DNA of 15,937 nucleotides from a bacterium UBA2214 (GTDB taxonomy: Bacteria; Zhuqueibacterota; Zhuqueibacteria; Residuimicrobiales; Residuimicrobiaceae): NCBI GenBank assembly GCA_002327255.1, contig DCUM01000250.1, positions 5,396 to 21,332 on the forward strand, written 5' to 3'. The position numbers and the translations under genes are program-made. The notes under the pieces were generated by a model. It was not told where the DNA came from, did not search any database, and saw only the letters and a program-made list of their open reading frames with translations. Positions 7,682-15,500 of this stretch are shown one piece after another (within the stretch, counting starts at the first letter, position 1; the number at the start of each line of letters is the position of its first letter).

Positions 7682-7785
7682 ACTGTCCCCGCTGCGGTAC
7701 GGCCAGAAAAAACCCGTACGCGGCAAGTATCAGCCGTTTCGGGGCATTTAAGAGCTGATCAGAATCCAGGGATACACAGGTATCC
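7682..7785 (+). promoter_or_regulatory. Structured leader upstream of the CLC gene
   Basis: Two hairpins lie between the hydroxylase operon and the CLC exchanger. The first pairs 7692-7702 with 7714-7723 (10 bp, one bulged G; GTACGG with CCGTAC at its tip), enclosed by CCCCG (7687-7691) and CGGGG (7740-7744). The second is GGATAC (7770-7775) with GTATCC (7780-7785), closed by the tetraloop ACAG. I compared it by eye with the fluoride (crcB) riboswitch, which can precede CLC genes, and did not find its conserved core. Function unknown. Confidence 0.35.
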
Positions 7786-7849
7786 TTGCAGATGCCGTTT
7801 TTCACTCATAACATTCGAACGATTTTTAGCAAAAGCGGATTGAATCTCA

Positions 7850-9577
7850 TTGAAGTTCTCTTTTCACCATCGGCCCTTCACCCGTGCGATTATCATAAAT
7901 CTGCCCGAAAATGTGCGGCTGACTGTACACACAGTCATCACCAGCCTGGCTGCAGGTCTGTCGGCCGTGGCTTTCCTTTTTCTGACGCATTTTCTCTTTA
8001 CCCGGAGTTATGTCGTTTTCGCCGCGCGTTCAAAGACTTACTTTGTCGTCGCCAGTTTTTTAATGATCATGGTCTCGTCCCTGGCAGTCGGTCTGCTCCT
8101 CAGGGTATTTGGCACTGAAGCGGCGGGAAGCGGTATTCCGCAGGTCAAATCCGCCTTTTGGAAAGAGTTGGGCTGGATTCCGCTGCGGTCGGTGCTGGCC
8201 AAATTCATCGGCGGAGTGCTCAGCATCGGCGGCGGCCACAGCGTGGGTCGTGAAGGACCTTCCATCTACATCGGGGCGGGGGTGGCATCCAATCTGTGCG
8301 GCGCCTTGGGCACACCTAAACGCGAGCGCCGCGGTGCGGCGATTGTCGGGGCGGCGGCGGGATTGGCCGCGGCCTTCAATACACCTCTGGCAGCCATTAC
8401 CTTCGCCATTGAGGAAGTGACCGGCGACATGAACAGCCGTTTCCTCGGCAGGGTGGTCGTGGGTGCGGTTCTTGGCGCCTTTGTAGTTTACGGAATTCTG
8501 GGCCGCCAACCGGCGTTCAACCTGCCTGCCGTTGAAGACGTGACGTGGTTACATTATGCCGTGGTCCCCGTCGTGGCGTTTGTGGCTGCCAGCGCTGGCC
8601 GGTTCTTTCAAAGCTTCACTCTCAAGCTGAGAGGAAAACTCGGGCACCAAAACCGTATTCCCGCCTGGCTGCTGCCTGTTTTTGGTGGGTTTCTCACCTG
8701 GTGCATTGGGGTGACGGCTTTTCTCACTACCGGGAAAATTGGCGTTTTTGGACTTGGCTATCAGGATTTGTCCCATGCGCTTAATAATCTCTTCGACTGG
8801 CGGATAGCGGGCGTACTGGTAGTCGCCAAGCTGATGGCCACCGTGGTGAGTTACAGTTTTGGCGCCTGCGGCGGCATATTCGCACCGTCGCTCTTCCTTG
8901 GCGGCATGAGCGGCTTCTTCATTGGGGGCGTTTTTGGTCAATGGCTGCCATTGACGCCGGCCGACCGTATCGTGCTCTCTGCTGTGGGGATGAGTGCCTG
9001 CCTTGGGGCCATTGTCCGCGCACCAATGACGTGTATATTGATCGTTTTTGAGATGACGCACCAGTTCTCTCTGGTGCCAGGTCTTTTGATCGGTGCAGTC
9101 ATCAGCCAGGCGGTGGCCCGGTTGGGCGGCAATCATAATTTTTATGATGCCCTGCTGCTCCAGGATGGGCACGAGATTCACAAAGTGCGACCGCCGCTTG
9201 ATCTGCAAGGGTGGCAGAACCTCCCCGTCAAGGCCATCGCCAATCCCCGGCCGGTTGTTTTGACGGAATTGGATGCCGATACTCTAAAAAAAGCCGTGGA
9301 TGGGCATCCTTATGCCTATTTTCCGCTGATCCTGAACGGCCGTTTAACGGGTGTTGTCGGCCGGGAAGCAATTCTTTCCGCCCTGGCGGCAGGGCAATCG
9401 CCGCACGTCCACCCGGCCATCACCTGTTTTCCGGAGCAGACAGTACGCGAAGTTGGCAACAAATTCCTCGAATCTCCCGCCAATATTTTGATCGTTGTCG
9501 AACGAAACACGGAAAAAGTAGCGGGCATCATAACGCTCCACGATCTCATCCGCACCCAGGCATCCATTCAAAGCTGA
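7850..9577 (+). CDS. CLC-family chloride/proton exchanger with C-terminal CBS pair
   Basis: The protein has 575 residues. Residues 20-437 form the CLC membrane domain and 455-570 a CBS pair. Anion-site motifs are intact: GSGIPQ at 93-98, GREGPS at 133-138 with gating glutamate E135, GGIFAP at 341-346, and Y432 in NFYDALL. EE at 188-189 matches the internal proton-pathway glutamate of exchangers (E203 in the E. coli protein). With both glutamates present, coupled Cl-/H+ antiport is more likely than a passive channel. GSGIP retains Ser, so chloride is more likely than fluoride, whose exporters have altered motifs. The start is TTG 7850: an in-frame TGA lies 9 nt upstream, no usable ATG occurs before residue 72, and GGAT lies 9 nt ahead. 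GTG 7913 is an alternative. The CBS domains suggest nucleotide or ionic-strength control. The gap to the hydroxylase operon is 251 bp, so it may have its own promoter. Confidence 0.93.
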   Translation: MKFSFHHRPFTRAIIINLPENVRLTVHTVITSLAAGLSAVAFLFLTHFLFTRSYVVFAARSKTYFVVASFLMIMVSSLAVGLLLRVFGTEAAGSGIPQVKSAFWKELGWIPLRSVLAKFIGGVLSIGGGHSVGREGPSIYIGAGVASNLCGALGTPKRERRGAAIVGAAAGLAAAFNTPLAAITFAIEEVTGDMNSRFLGRVVVGAVLGAFVVYGILGRQPAFNLPAVEDVTWLHYAVVPVVAFVAASAGRFFQSFTLKLRGKLGHQNRIPAWLLPVFGGFLTWCIGVTAFLTTGKIGVFGLGYQDLSHALNNLFDWRIAGVLVVAKLMATVVSYSFGACGGIFAPSLFLGGMSGFFIGGVFGQWLPLTPADRIVLSAVGMSACLGAIVRAPMTCILIVFEMTHQFSLVPGLLIGAVISQAVARLGGNHNFYDALLLQDGHEIHKVRPPLDLQGWQNLPVKAIANPRPVVLTELDADTLKKAVDGHPYAYFPLILNGRLTGVVGREAILSALAAGQSPHVHPAITCFPEQTVREVGNKFLESPANILIVVERNTEKVAGIITLHDLIRTQASIQS

Positions 9578-10018
9578 CCGCTGATTTATCGGTCCCGCCA
9601 TCTAGCGTCCATCAAATACTATTCCGTTGTCCTTATAAGTGCAAGCTGCTTTCTCGCTGTCAAGCCCCCCTGCCAGACGCCGCTCCTCTCTTGCACCGAG
9701 CAATTCAACCTCACGCCGCGGGTAGAATCTCCCGCGAATCTGGCATATGTTTTGCTTGTTGGGCCATGAAGGGGTCAGCGCCATGAAATTATCCCCTGAA
9801 ATGTGCCCCGAATAATGATGTAATTATAATAAATCAATGGGATAGAGCTGGCATCCTGAGCGGCTGTACCATGCAGACCAATTGACAAAATGTGGGTATT
9901 TTACGAAAATCTGGTCATATCACCCTATTTCTGCTGGCTGCCTTTGCATTATGGAAAAACTGAATAAATAAAGCGAACGTGCAAAAATTGTAGTAAAACA
10001 CTCCCGCCAGGAGGTCCC
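9578..10018. other. Intergenic region upstream of the HU cluster, 441 bp
   Basis: No supported gene. It contains a short inverted repeat CGCGGG (9717-9722) and CCCGCG (9731-9736), directly followed by a sigma-54-type promoter match (9741-9756). TTGACA at 9882-9887 could be a -35 box, but the -10 after it (GAAAAT near 9905) is poor. The last 15 bp hold the strong ribosome binding site CAGGAGGT of the first HU gene. Confidence 0.6.
9741..9756 (+). promoter_or_regulatory. Candidate sigma-54 (-24/-12) promoter for the HU cluster
   Basis: TGGCATATGTTTTGCT: a TGGCA -24 element and a TTGC -12 element, with exactly 10 nt between the GG and the GC, as the sigma-54 consensus TGGCACG-N4-TTGCW requires. 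Transcription would start near 9768 and run into the HU gene at 10019, leaving a leader of about 250 nt. An enhancer-binding activator would be needed; none is encoded in the window. Chance matches occur, so this rests on position and fit only. Confidence 0.5.
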
Positions 10019-10492
10019 ATGAAGGACGGATCAATCCTAAATAACGTTCTGGATTTGCTGACTGAACAGGCATCCTGGAGCAGGCACTACAGCCGGGAGT
10101 ATCTGCGTCAATATGCAGAGATTCTCGCCGGCGAACTCGCACGCGATGGCCAAATCCGGGTGCGCAGTTTGGGATTTTTTCACTTGCGACGCGTGCAAGG
10201 GCACATCAGCCGGCACGAACAGACCGGTGAAGCGTTGTTGATCCCGGCGCATTGCACCGTGCAGTTCATCAGGGAAAATTCCCCCCGCGATTGGCTGATA
10301 CGCCTTTACCAGGGCTTATCCAGGGGGTTTATCTTTGAGACCGTAGCGGAGACGGCGGTGGTGGCGGCGTCGTTGCCCTTTTCAGCACCGCAGCGTTATT
10401 TTTCCACCAGGAAATGGCGACTATCACCTCTGTGGGTGCTCATTATAGCAGGTGCCGTTCCCCTTTTTTGGTGTTTCCTGGTCTCCTTCTGA
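10019..10492 (+). CDS. HU-family DNA-binding protein with C-terminal membrane anchor
   Basis: The protein has 157 residues. ATG 10019 follows AGGAGGT at ideal spacing. Residues 5-97 are an HU/IHF-type domain with RVRSLGFFHLRR (47-58) as the core strands and HEQTGEALLIPAH (66-78) for the DNA-binding arm. The intercalating proline of HU arms (GRNPxTGE) is replaced by E67. Residues 98-134 are a linker with no detectable motif, ending in a basic patch (R131, K132, R134). Residues 136-157 are one hydrophobic helix at the extreme C-terminus, so the topology is HU in the cytoplasm with a tail anchor and no periplasmic part. The HU domain is clearly paralogous to that of the gene at 11232: both share WS+x(Y/F)SR(E/Q)(Y/F)L+Q and TGEALxIPAHxxVQF. 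Likely role: holding DNA at the inner membrane, or modulating the LysM paralogue by forming a heterodimer. Loss of the proline suggests weaker bending. Confidence 0.82.
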   Translation: MKDGSILNNVLDLLTEQASWSRHYSREYLRQYAEILAGELARDGQIRVRSLGFFHLRRVQGHISRHEQTGEALLIPAHCTVQFIRENSPRDWLIRLYQGLSRGFIFETVAETAVVAASLPFSAPQRYFSTRKWRLSPLWVLIIAGAVPLFWCFLVSF

Positions 10493-10642
10493 TCATTTTT
10501 TCTGTTCAATGAATTTGTCACTCCTGGAAGGGAGCCGTTATTTTCGCGCTCGCTTATTGCTCCATCCATTAACAGATCAGTTTTTCATGGCACTGCTTAT
10601 GCCGTTTGCCAACTATGGGACAGATAGGCAGCGTCTGGTAAT

Positions 10643-10675
10643 AAAAAAACAGGCTTGATATTAAACAATCAAGCC
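10643..10675 (-). terminator. Factor-independent terminator, minus-strand orientation
   Basis: GGCTTGAT (10652-10659) and ATCAAGCC (10668-10675) form a perfect 8-bp stem with an 8-nt loop. On the minus strand the stem is followed by TGTTTTTTTATT (complement of 10640-10651), a classic T-run. On the plus strand the following bases (ATTGTTCC) are a poor tract. No minus-strand gene ends here; the nearest, the sensor kinase, stops at 12527. Confidence 0.55.
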
Positions 10676-10860
10676 ATTGTTCCGGTAAAAAGGGATCCCG
10701 AAACTCGGGTGTCGCTGCAGACGGATTTATTCATCTCACTCGAATCAGGTCAATCAATCGCGGCGCCGAGCAGCAGCCCCCGCAAAGGGCGCGTCTGTTC
10801 GAATGCCTGGTATCGCCCGAGCATCACGAGAGCGCAGACACTCAATACTCAGCGCCGCGA

Positions 10861-10887
10861 TTCCGCCCGAACGTAGTAAGGGCGGAA
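10861..10887 (+). other. 8-bp perfect stem-loop upstream of the soluble HU gene
   Basis: TTCCGCCC (10861-10868) and GGGCGGAA (10880-10887) with an 11-nt loop, ending about 60 nt before the ATG at 10949. It could be a leader hairpin, a terminator stem without a T-run, or an operator. HU genes are sometimes autoregulated, but nothing here proves it. Confidence 0.4.
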
Positions 10888-10948
10888 CCAGGCTTTGGAT
10901 GGATTTGCTGCTAATCGCTGTGCATTATAACCAATCAGAGGTCCAAGG

Positions 10949-11230
10949 ATGAACAGCAAAGAGGTGTTGGCCGAATTGTCAGCACGATTGAACAGACCAC
11001 AGGTCGAGTTGAAAAAGGGGTGGCGTGAAGCGATAGTTGTTTTGCGCCGGGGATTTGCCAAAGGCCGCGGTTTCTCGTTCATTGGATTCGGCACCTGGCG
11101 CATCCGTGAACGGAACAAACGCCGCGCCTTTCATCCCGTGCAAAAGCGCTACCTGATGCTGCCGCCAAAGATGCGCTTGACCTTCCGGGCAGGCAAAAAG
11201 CTCCAGGAAACACTCAACCGCGGGAGGTAG
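10949..11230 (+). CDS. Small soluble HU-family DNA-binding protein
   Basis: The protein has 93 residues, the normal size of HU/IHF subunits. The start ATG follows AGAGG at about 7 nt. Residues 1-40 are the helical dimerisation half. FSFIGFGTWRIRER (42-55) is the HU beta core, KRRAFHPVQKRYLMLPP (57-73) the arm with the intercalating proline in place at P63, and FRAGKKLQETL (79-89) the C-terminal helix. The arm lacks the usual TGE and is rich in basic residues. It probably acts as a homodimer, or as a heterodimer with its neighbours, bending DNA in the cytoplasm. Its stop codon is 1 nt from the next start, and the ribosome binding site GGGAGG of that gene lies inside its last codons, so the two are translationally linked. 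It is more divergent from the two anchored HU domains than they are from each other. Confidence 0.87.
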   Translation: MNSKEVLAELSARLNRPQVELKKGWREAIVVLRRGFAKGRGFSFIGFGTWRIRERNKRRAFHPVQKRYLMLPPKMRLTFRAGKKLQETLNRGR

Positions 11231-11231
11231 C

Positions 11232-12164
11232 ATGAGCGACAAAATGAGCGTCATGGAAGTGGTTGATGCCCTGGCCGCCGCTACGAAGTGGAGCAAGCGC
11301 TTCAGCCGGCAATTTCTCAAACAGCTGACCGAGGTCATCGTCGCCGGACTCGAACGCGACGGTGAGGTCAGGGTGCGCGGTCTGGGCTTGTTCCGGACGC
11401 GCCGCATCGAGGCGCGCACCGGGAGGAATCCCGGAACCGGCGAAGCGTTGTTCATTCCCGCGCACAATAAAGTGCAGTTCACACCGGAAAAGTCACTGCG
11501 CGAACTGGTAAACCGGCGTTATGCCCATCTCAAGCCGAAATGGCTCAAAGACCAACCGGCTGCGCCGGCGCCGCAGGCCGCCGTTCCCGCGGACGTCGTT
11601 CCCCGGACCAGGCGAAAAGCCTTGTGGCCTGTGTGGCTGTTGCTCTTCCTCCTCGCCATGCCGTTACTGTGGTATCTGCTGCGTTCAGGCGGATTCCCCG
11701 GCGCACCGGCTGATAATACCATGCCCCTCCCTGCGAAGACAGTCCCGGAGGCGCCGGCCGCCCGGGTCAAGGCATTCGCAGAGACCTCCGCTGAGATCGT
11801 AGCGCCGGCCGCGTCTGCGTCTGCACCAATTGTTGCGATGACCGCTACGCCGCCGGTCGCCAAAACCCACAAAGTGGGAGCCGGGGAGACCCTGTGGGCG
11901 TTATCGGCGGATTTTTACCGCGAGCCATTATTCTGGCCTTTGATCTATTATCACAACCGCACACTGATCGCTGATCCGGATCGCATCGAGATCGGCCAGA
12001 TTTTGCACCTGCAGCCCCTGGGGGGCAGCAGCGAACACCTCACCGGGAACGATTCCACGCTTCTGGGCCACTCTTTTGAGGCCGTTTACCAGGCCTATCG
12101 CGGCGTGGGCAAACAGCGCGCCGGGTCCTATCTCCAGGTGGCCCGGCAGTTCGATCCGGAATAA
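11232..12164 (+). CDS. HU-transmembrane-LysM protein, putative nucleoid-to-peptidoglycan tether
   Basis: The protein has 310 residues. Residues 5-97 are an HU domain with a complete arm GRNPGTGEALFIPAH (64-78), proline P67 retained. Residues 98-130 are a Pro/Ala-rich linker ending in a basic patch (R125, R127, R128, K129). Residues 131-150 are one transmembrane helix. Residues 151-210 are a flexible Pro/Ala spacer. Residues 213-262 are a LysM domain with HKVGAGETLWALSADFY at 213-229 and the IEIGQILHL end at 252-260. Residues 263-310 are a predicted helical tail with no known motif. The basic side of the helix faces the HU domain, so by the positive-inside rule HU is cytoplasmic and LysM periplasmic. 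LysM domains bind N-acetylglucosamine-containing glycans. The inferred role is physical linkage of chromosome and cell wall. It is the third gene of the cluster and overlaps regulatory signals of the soluble HU gene. Confidence 0.85.
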   Translation: MSDKMSVMEVVDALAAATKWSKRFSRQFLKQLTEVIVAGLERDGEVRVRGLGLFRTRRIEARTGRNPGTGEALFIPAHNKVQFTPEKSLRELVNRRYAHLKPKWLKDQPAAPAPQAAVPADVVPRTRRKALWPVWLLLFLLAMPLLWYLLRSGGFPGAPADNTMPLPAKTVPEAPAARVKAFAETSAEIVAPAASASAPIVAMTATPPVAKTHKVGAGETLWALSADFYREPLFWPLIYYHNRTLIADPDRIEIGQILHLQPLGGSSEHLTGNDSTLLGHSFEAVYQAYRGVGKQRAGSYLQVARQFDPE

Positions 12165-12526
12165 ATGACCGGGAGATCATGAATGGCCCCATAAGGAGGC
12201 TGTTGAAAAAGGTATTATAGGTGATTTTGCCGCGTTTTTGTGGTAACTGTGAATGTATCCTGTCAAATAAAACAGTCCCACATGGAACCCCGGGGTCGCA
12301 AAAAGGGGGTCGCAAAAAACGCGACACCCGGGGTTGTTCGGCCTTTTTCAACAGCTTCAAAAGGGGTGGAACCATGCGGGACTGTGTACGCGGGCAAGAA
12401 ACCGGGGCGGAAGCCAATATCGTTCCAGCCCGGCCGGCGCGTGACGGCATCATTTTATGGATAACGGGGGCGAAGAGATGTACGGGTTCCAAACAACCAG
12501 GAGCGCGCTGCATCGCAGGCGGATTT
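12165..12526. other. Intergenic region between convergent genes, 362 bp
   Basis: It separates the LysM-HU gene (plus) from the sensor kinase (minus). The part at 12199-12384 consists of nested inverted repeats (see the repeat entry); any bidirectional termination between the convergent genes would have to occur there. Nothing recognisable lies at 12390-12526. No open frame here has a ribosome binding site or family resemblance. Confidence 0.6.
12199..12384. repeat. MITE-like nested inverted repeats
   Basis: The outer pair GCTGTTGAAAAAGG (12199-12212) and CCTTTTTCAACAGC (12342-12355) is a perfect 14-bp inverted repeat bounding 157 bp. Inside, AACCCCGGGGTCGC (12286-12299) is almost the reverse complement of the stretch at 12321-12335, with one indel. 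The inner sequence also has GGGGTCGCAAAAA twice in tandem. A further pair, CAGTCCCACATGG (12273-12285) and CCATGCGGGACTG (12372-12384), 12 of 13 matching, straddles the right end. Termini of the GGCTGTTGAAAAA type are common at ends of several IS families. The unit is far too short to encode a transposase. Confidence 0.6.
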
Positions 12527-15500
12527 TCAGGCAGGTCGCACGCCCTTTTTGCTGCGCCGCAAACTCTTCCGCGGTTTGCCGGTGAAAACGATCATCGTGC
12601 CGGTATTGGCTTTCGTCGCGATGACCAGTTTTCCACCCAGCGTTTCAGCGCGTTTCTGCATGTTGAGGAGACCGTTGCCATGGCCTTCGGGAGCGGAAAT
12701 CCCCTGGCCATCATCGATTAAATTAATCTCCAGCATTTTATTCTCATGGGAGACGATCAGGTCCACCGCTGAACAGTGACTGTGCCGCAGACAGTTGTTC
12801 AATGCCTCCTTGAGCAACAGATAGAGCTGATGTTTATATTCCATGCCGAGGTGTACCTCTTTCAGCACGCTCAAATCGCTGGTGGTGAAGAGAATATTGC
12901 GCGCAAGAAAGAGGTCGTGGTAAGTGTCCTTGAGTTTCAAAATCAGATCGTACAGCGTGTCCCGTCTGGGATGAATGAGCCAGACGATATCGCTCATATT
13001 GTCGATGAGGGTCCGGGCAATGTCGCTGATCTTTGCCGCCTGCTGACCGGCGGCCTGGGGATCGCGGTCCATGGTCTTTTGCACGACCTCGCCGAGGATG
13101 GAAATTTCCGTGAGGCTGGAGCCGATGTGGTCGTGCAGATCCGCGGCGATATTGCCGCGCACCAGTTCCACAGCGGCCAGGGCTTTGAGGCGCAGGCGGA
13201 CACCGAGGGCGATGAGAAACGCGGCGATGCCGAGAAGCAACGAGATGAACCACCAGGTCTGCCAGTACGGTGGATGGATGATGATGTGCACGGACATCCC
13301 CGCCTCATTCCAGACCCGGTTGTTGTTTGAGGCTTTGACGCGGAAGCGATAGTCCCCCGGTGCCAGGGTGGTATAACTCACCGAGCGCTTGCGGGCGTCG
13401 GTGTAAATCCAGTCGGGATCGAGGCCCTCGAGCATATAAGCATACTGATTCCGCATCGGTGCGCGAAAATCCAGCGCCGCGAACTCGAGGGTGAAATAAT
13501 AATCCGCATACGTCAACTCGATCTCCTTGACGCAGGCAATGGAGCGATCGGGTTGATACGCCTGATTCAATTTGCGAAATGAGGTCAGCACCACCGCTGG
13601 AACGCATGGATTCCTGGATATTTTTTCCGGAAAAAATGCATTGACTCCATTCATCCCCCCGAAAAAAAATTCCCCGGCGGCGCTCTTGTGATAAGCGCCG
13701 GCGTTGAATTCTAGGCTCTGCAGGCCGTCCTCCACGGTAAAATTCTCAAAGGTTTCCGTCTCCGCATCAAAACGCGATAATCCCTTGTTGGTGCTCATCC
13801 ACAGACATCCTGACGCGTCTTCAAGAATGCCATAGACGACATTGTCCGCCAGGCCCTGTTCCCAGGCATAGCAGGTGAAGGAGTCGCTGTGTGGATGATA
13901 GCGGTTCAGGCCTCCGCCCCAGGTGCCGATCCAGATCCGCTTTCTGGAATCCTGAAAAATGGTAAAGATAAAATCATTGCTCAACTTCCCGGAATGCAGA
14001 GGGTCTGCCCGGTATAAAACGCACCGGCCCGTGACAGGATCCATGCGGTTGAGACCGCCGCCTTCGGTGCCGACCCACAGTTGCCCCCCGTCATCTTTCA
14101 ACAGGGCGCGCACATGGTTGCTGGAAAGCGCCTGCGGATTCTCGGTATCCATGCGGTAATGAACAAAGCGGTTGCGTTCCGCATCGAAGCGGTTCACCCC
14201 CCCACCCGCGGTGCCGATCCAGAAAATGCCCTCATTGTCTTCATACCAGCACCGGATGCGGTTATGGCTGAGCGTATTGGCATCGGATGCATGATGCTGG
14301 AACCGGGTGAAGCGCCCTGTCTCACGATCCAGGCGCGCAAAACCGGCGGCGTCGGTGGCCACCCACATGCGGCCGCGGCGATCCTGATGAATGACGCGGA
14401 CCCGGTTTTCATTGAGACTGTACGGGTTCGCGGGATCATATTTGTAATGCCACCATCGCTTTTGCGACCTGTCGACGACATCGACACCGCCACTGTAAGA
14501 CCCGATCCAGAGCAGACCGCGGTCATCCACGCAGAGTGCCCAGATAAAATTGTCGCTGAGACTGTTGGGATTGCCCTGAATGGCGTTGATGTGACTGAAC
14601 TGCATTTTGGTGCGATTCAGTCTGTTGATACCGCCGCGCCAGGTACCGATCCACATCACCCCGGAACGGTCTTCGTAAAGCGAGTAGACATTATCGACAC
14701 TCAGGCTGTGCATATCGGCGGGATGATGGCGCAAATGGATGAACTGGCGCGTGAAAGGGTTGAAGATGTTCAATCCCCCCGTGCGCGTGCCGATCCAGAG
14801 ATGGCCGTTGCTGTCTTCATGGAGGGTATTGATGATGTCGCAAGAGAGTGCGTTGGACCGTCCCCCCTGCTGGCGGTAGTGGAGAAAACAGGGGCGCCCC
14901 TGCGCATCCACACAGAATCGGTTCAAACCACCGCCTTCGGTGCCGACCCAGAGCGAACCATCGCGGCTCTGACAAAGCGACAGCACCGAATCGTGACTCA
15001 AGGATTTCGCCTCAAGGGGTTGATGATGATAATGTTCCCATACGCCGCTCTCCGGATGGAAAGCATCCAGACCGCCCCCCTGGGTGCCGATCCAGAGCTG
15101 GCCCAACGACCCCGGGGTGATGGCGCGCACGCGGCGGTGATCCAGCATGCCGGGATCTGCGGACGGCCGGTGGTGAATAAACGTTTGCTTCGCAGCATCG
15201 AATTGATCCAGTCCCGACTCGGTGCCGATCCACAATCGGCCGCCTTTATCCTGACAGATCACATTGACGACATCATCCGCCAGGGTACACGGATCATGGG
15301 GATCGTGGCGAAAGCGTGTGAAGCGCTCCGTTTCGGGATCGAAACGGTTGAGGCCGCCTTGAATCGTGCCCAGCCACAAGGCGCCGCTGTCGTCCTCACA
15401 AATGCACTGGACATAGTTATGGGAAATACTGTTGGCATCGCGAAAATTGTTGCGATAGAGCGAGAAGGAATAGCCGTCGTACTTGTTGAGGCCATCGGCC

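Larger units (their letters stand above)
10493..10948. other. Intergenic region within the HU cluster, 456 bp
   Basis: This is long for a gap inside a functional cluster. It contains a hairpin with a T-run on the minus strand (10643-10675), a small hairpin CCCGA/TCGGG (10697-10709) and an 8-bp perfect stem (10861-10887). The open frame at 10655-10876 has no ribosome binding site and no family resemblance. A separate promoter for the second and third HU genes probably lies here, but I cannot place it. Confidence 0.55.

Noticed and set aside
7786..7849. ATG at 7786 or 7792 as an alternative start of the CLC protein with a frameshift
   Set aside because: That frame differs from the CLC frame and would need a +1 or -1 shift. 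There is no slippery sequence or ribosome binding site, and the TTG at 7850 already gives a full-length protein.
10655..10876. 73-codon open frame between the HU genes
   Set aside because: It starts inside a terminator-like hairpin, lacks a ribosome binding site and has no recognisable composition or motif.
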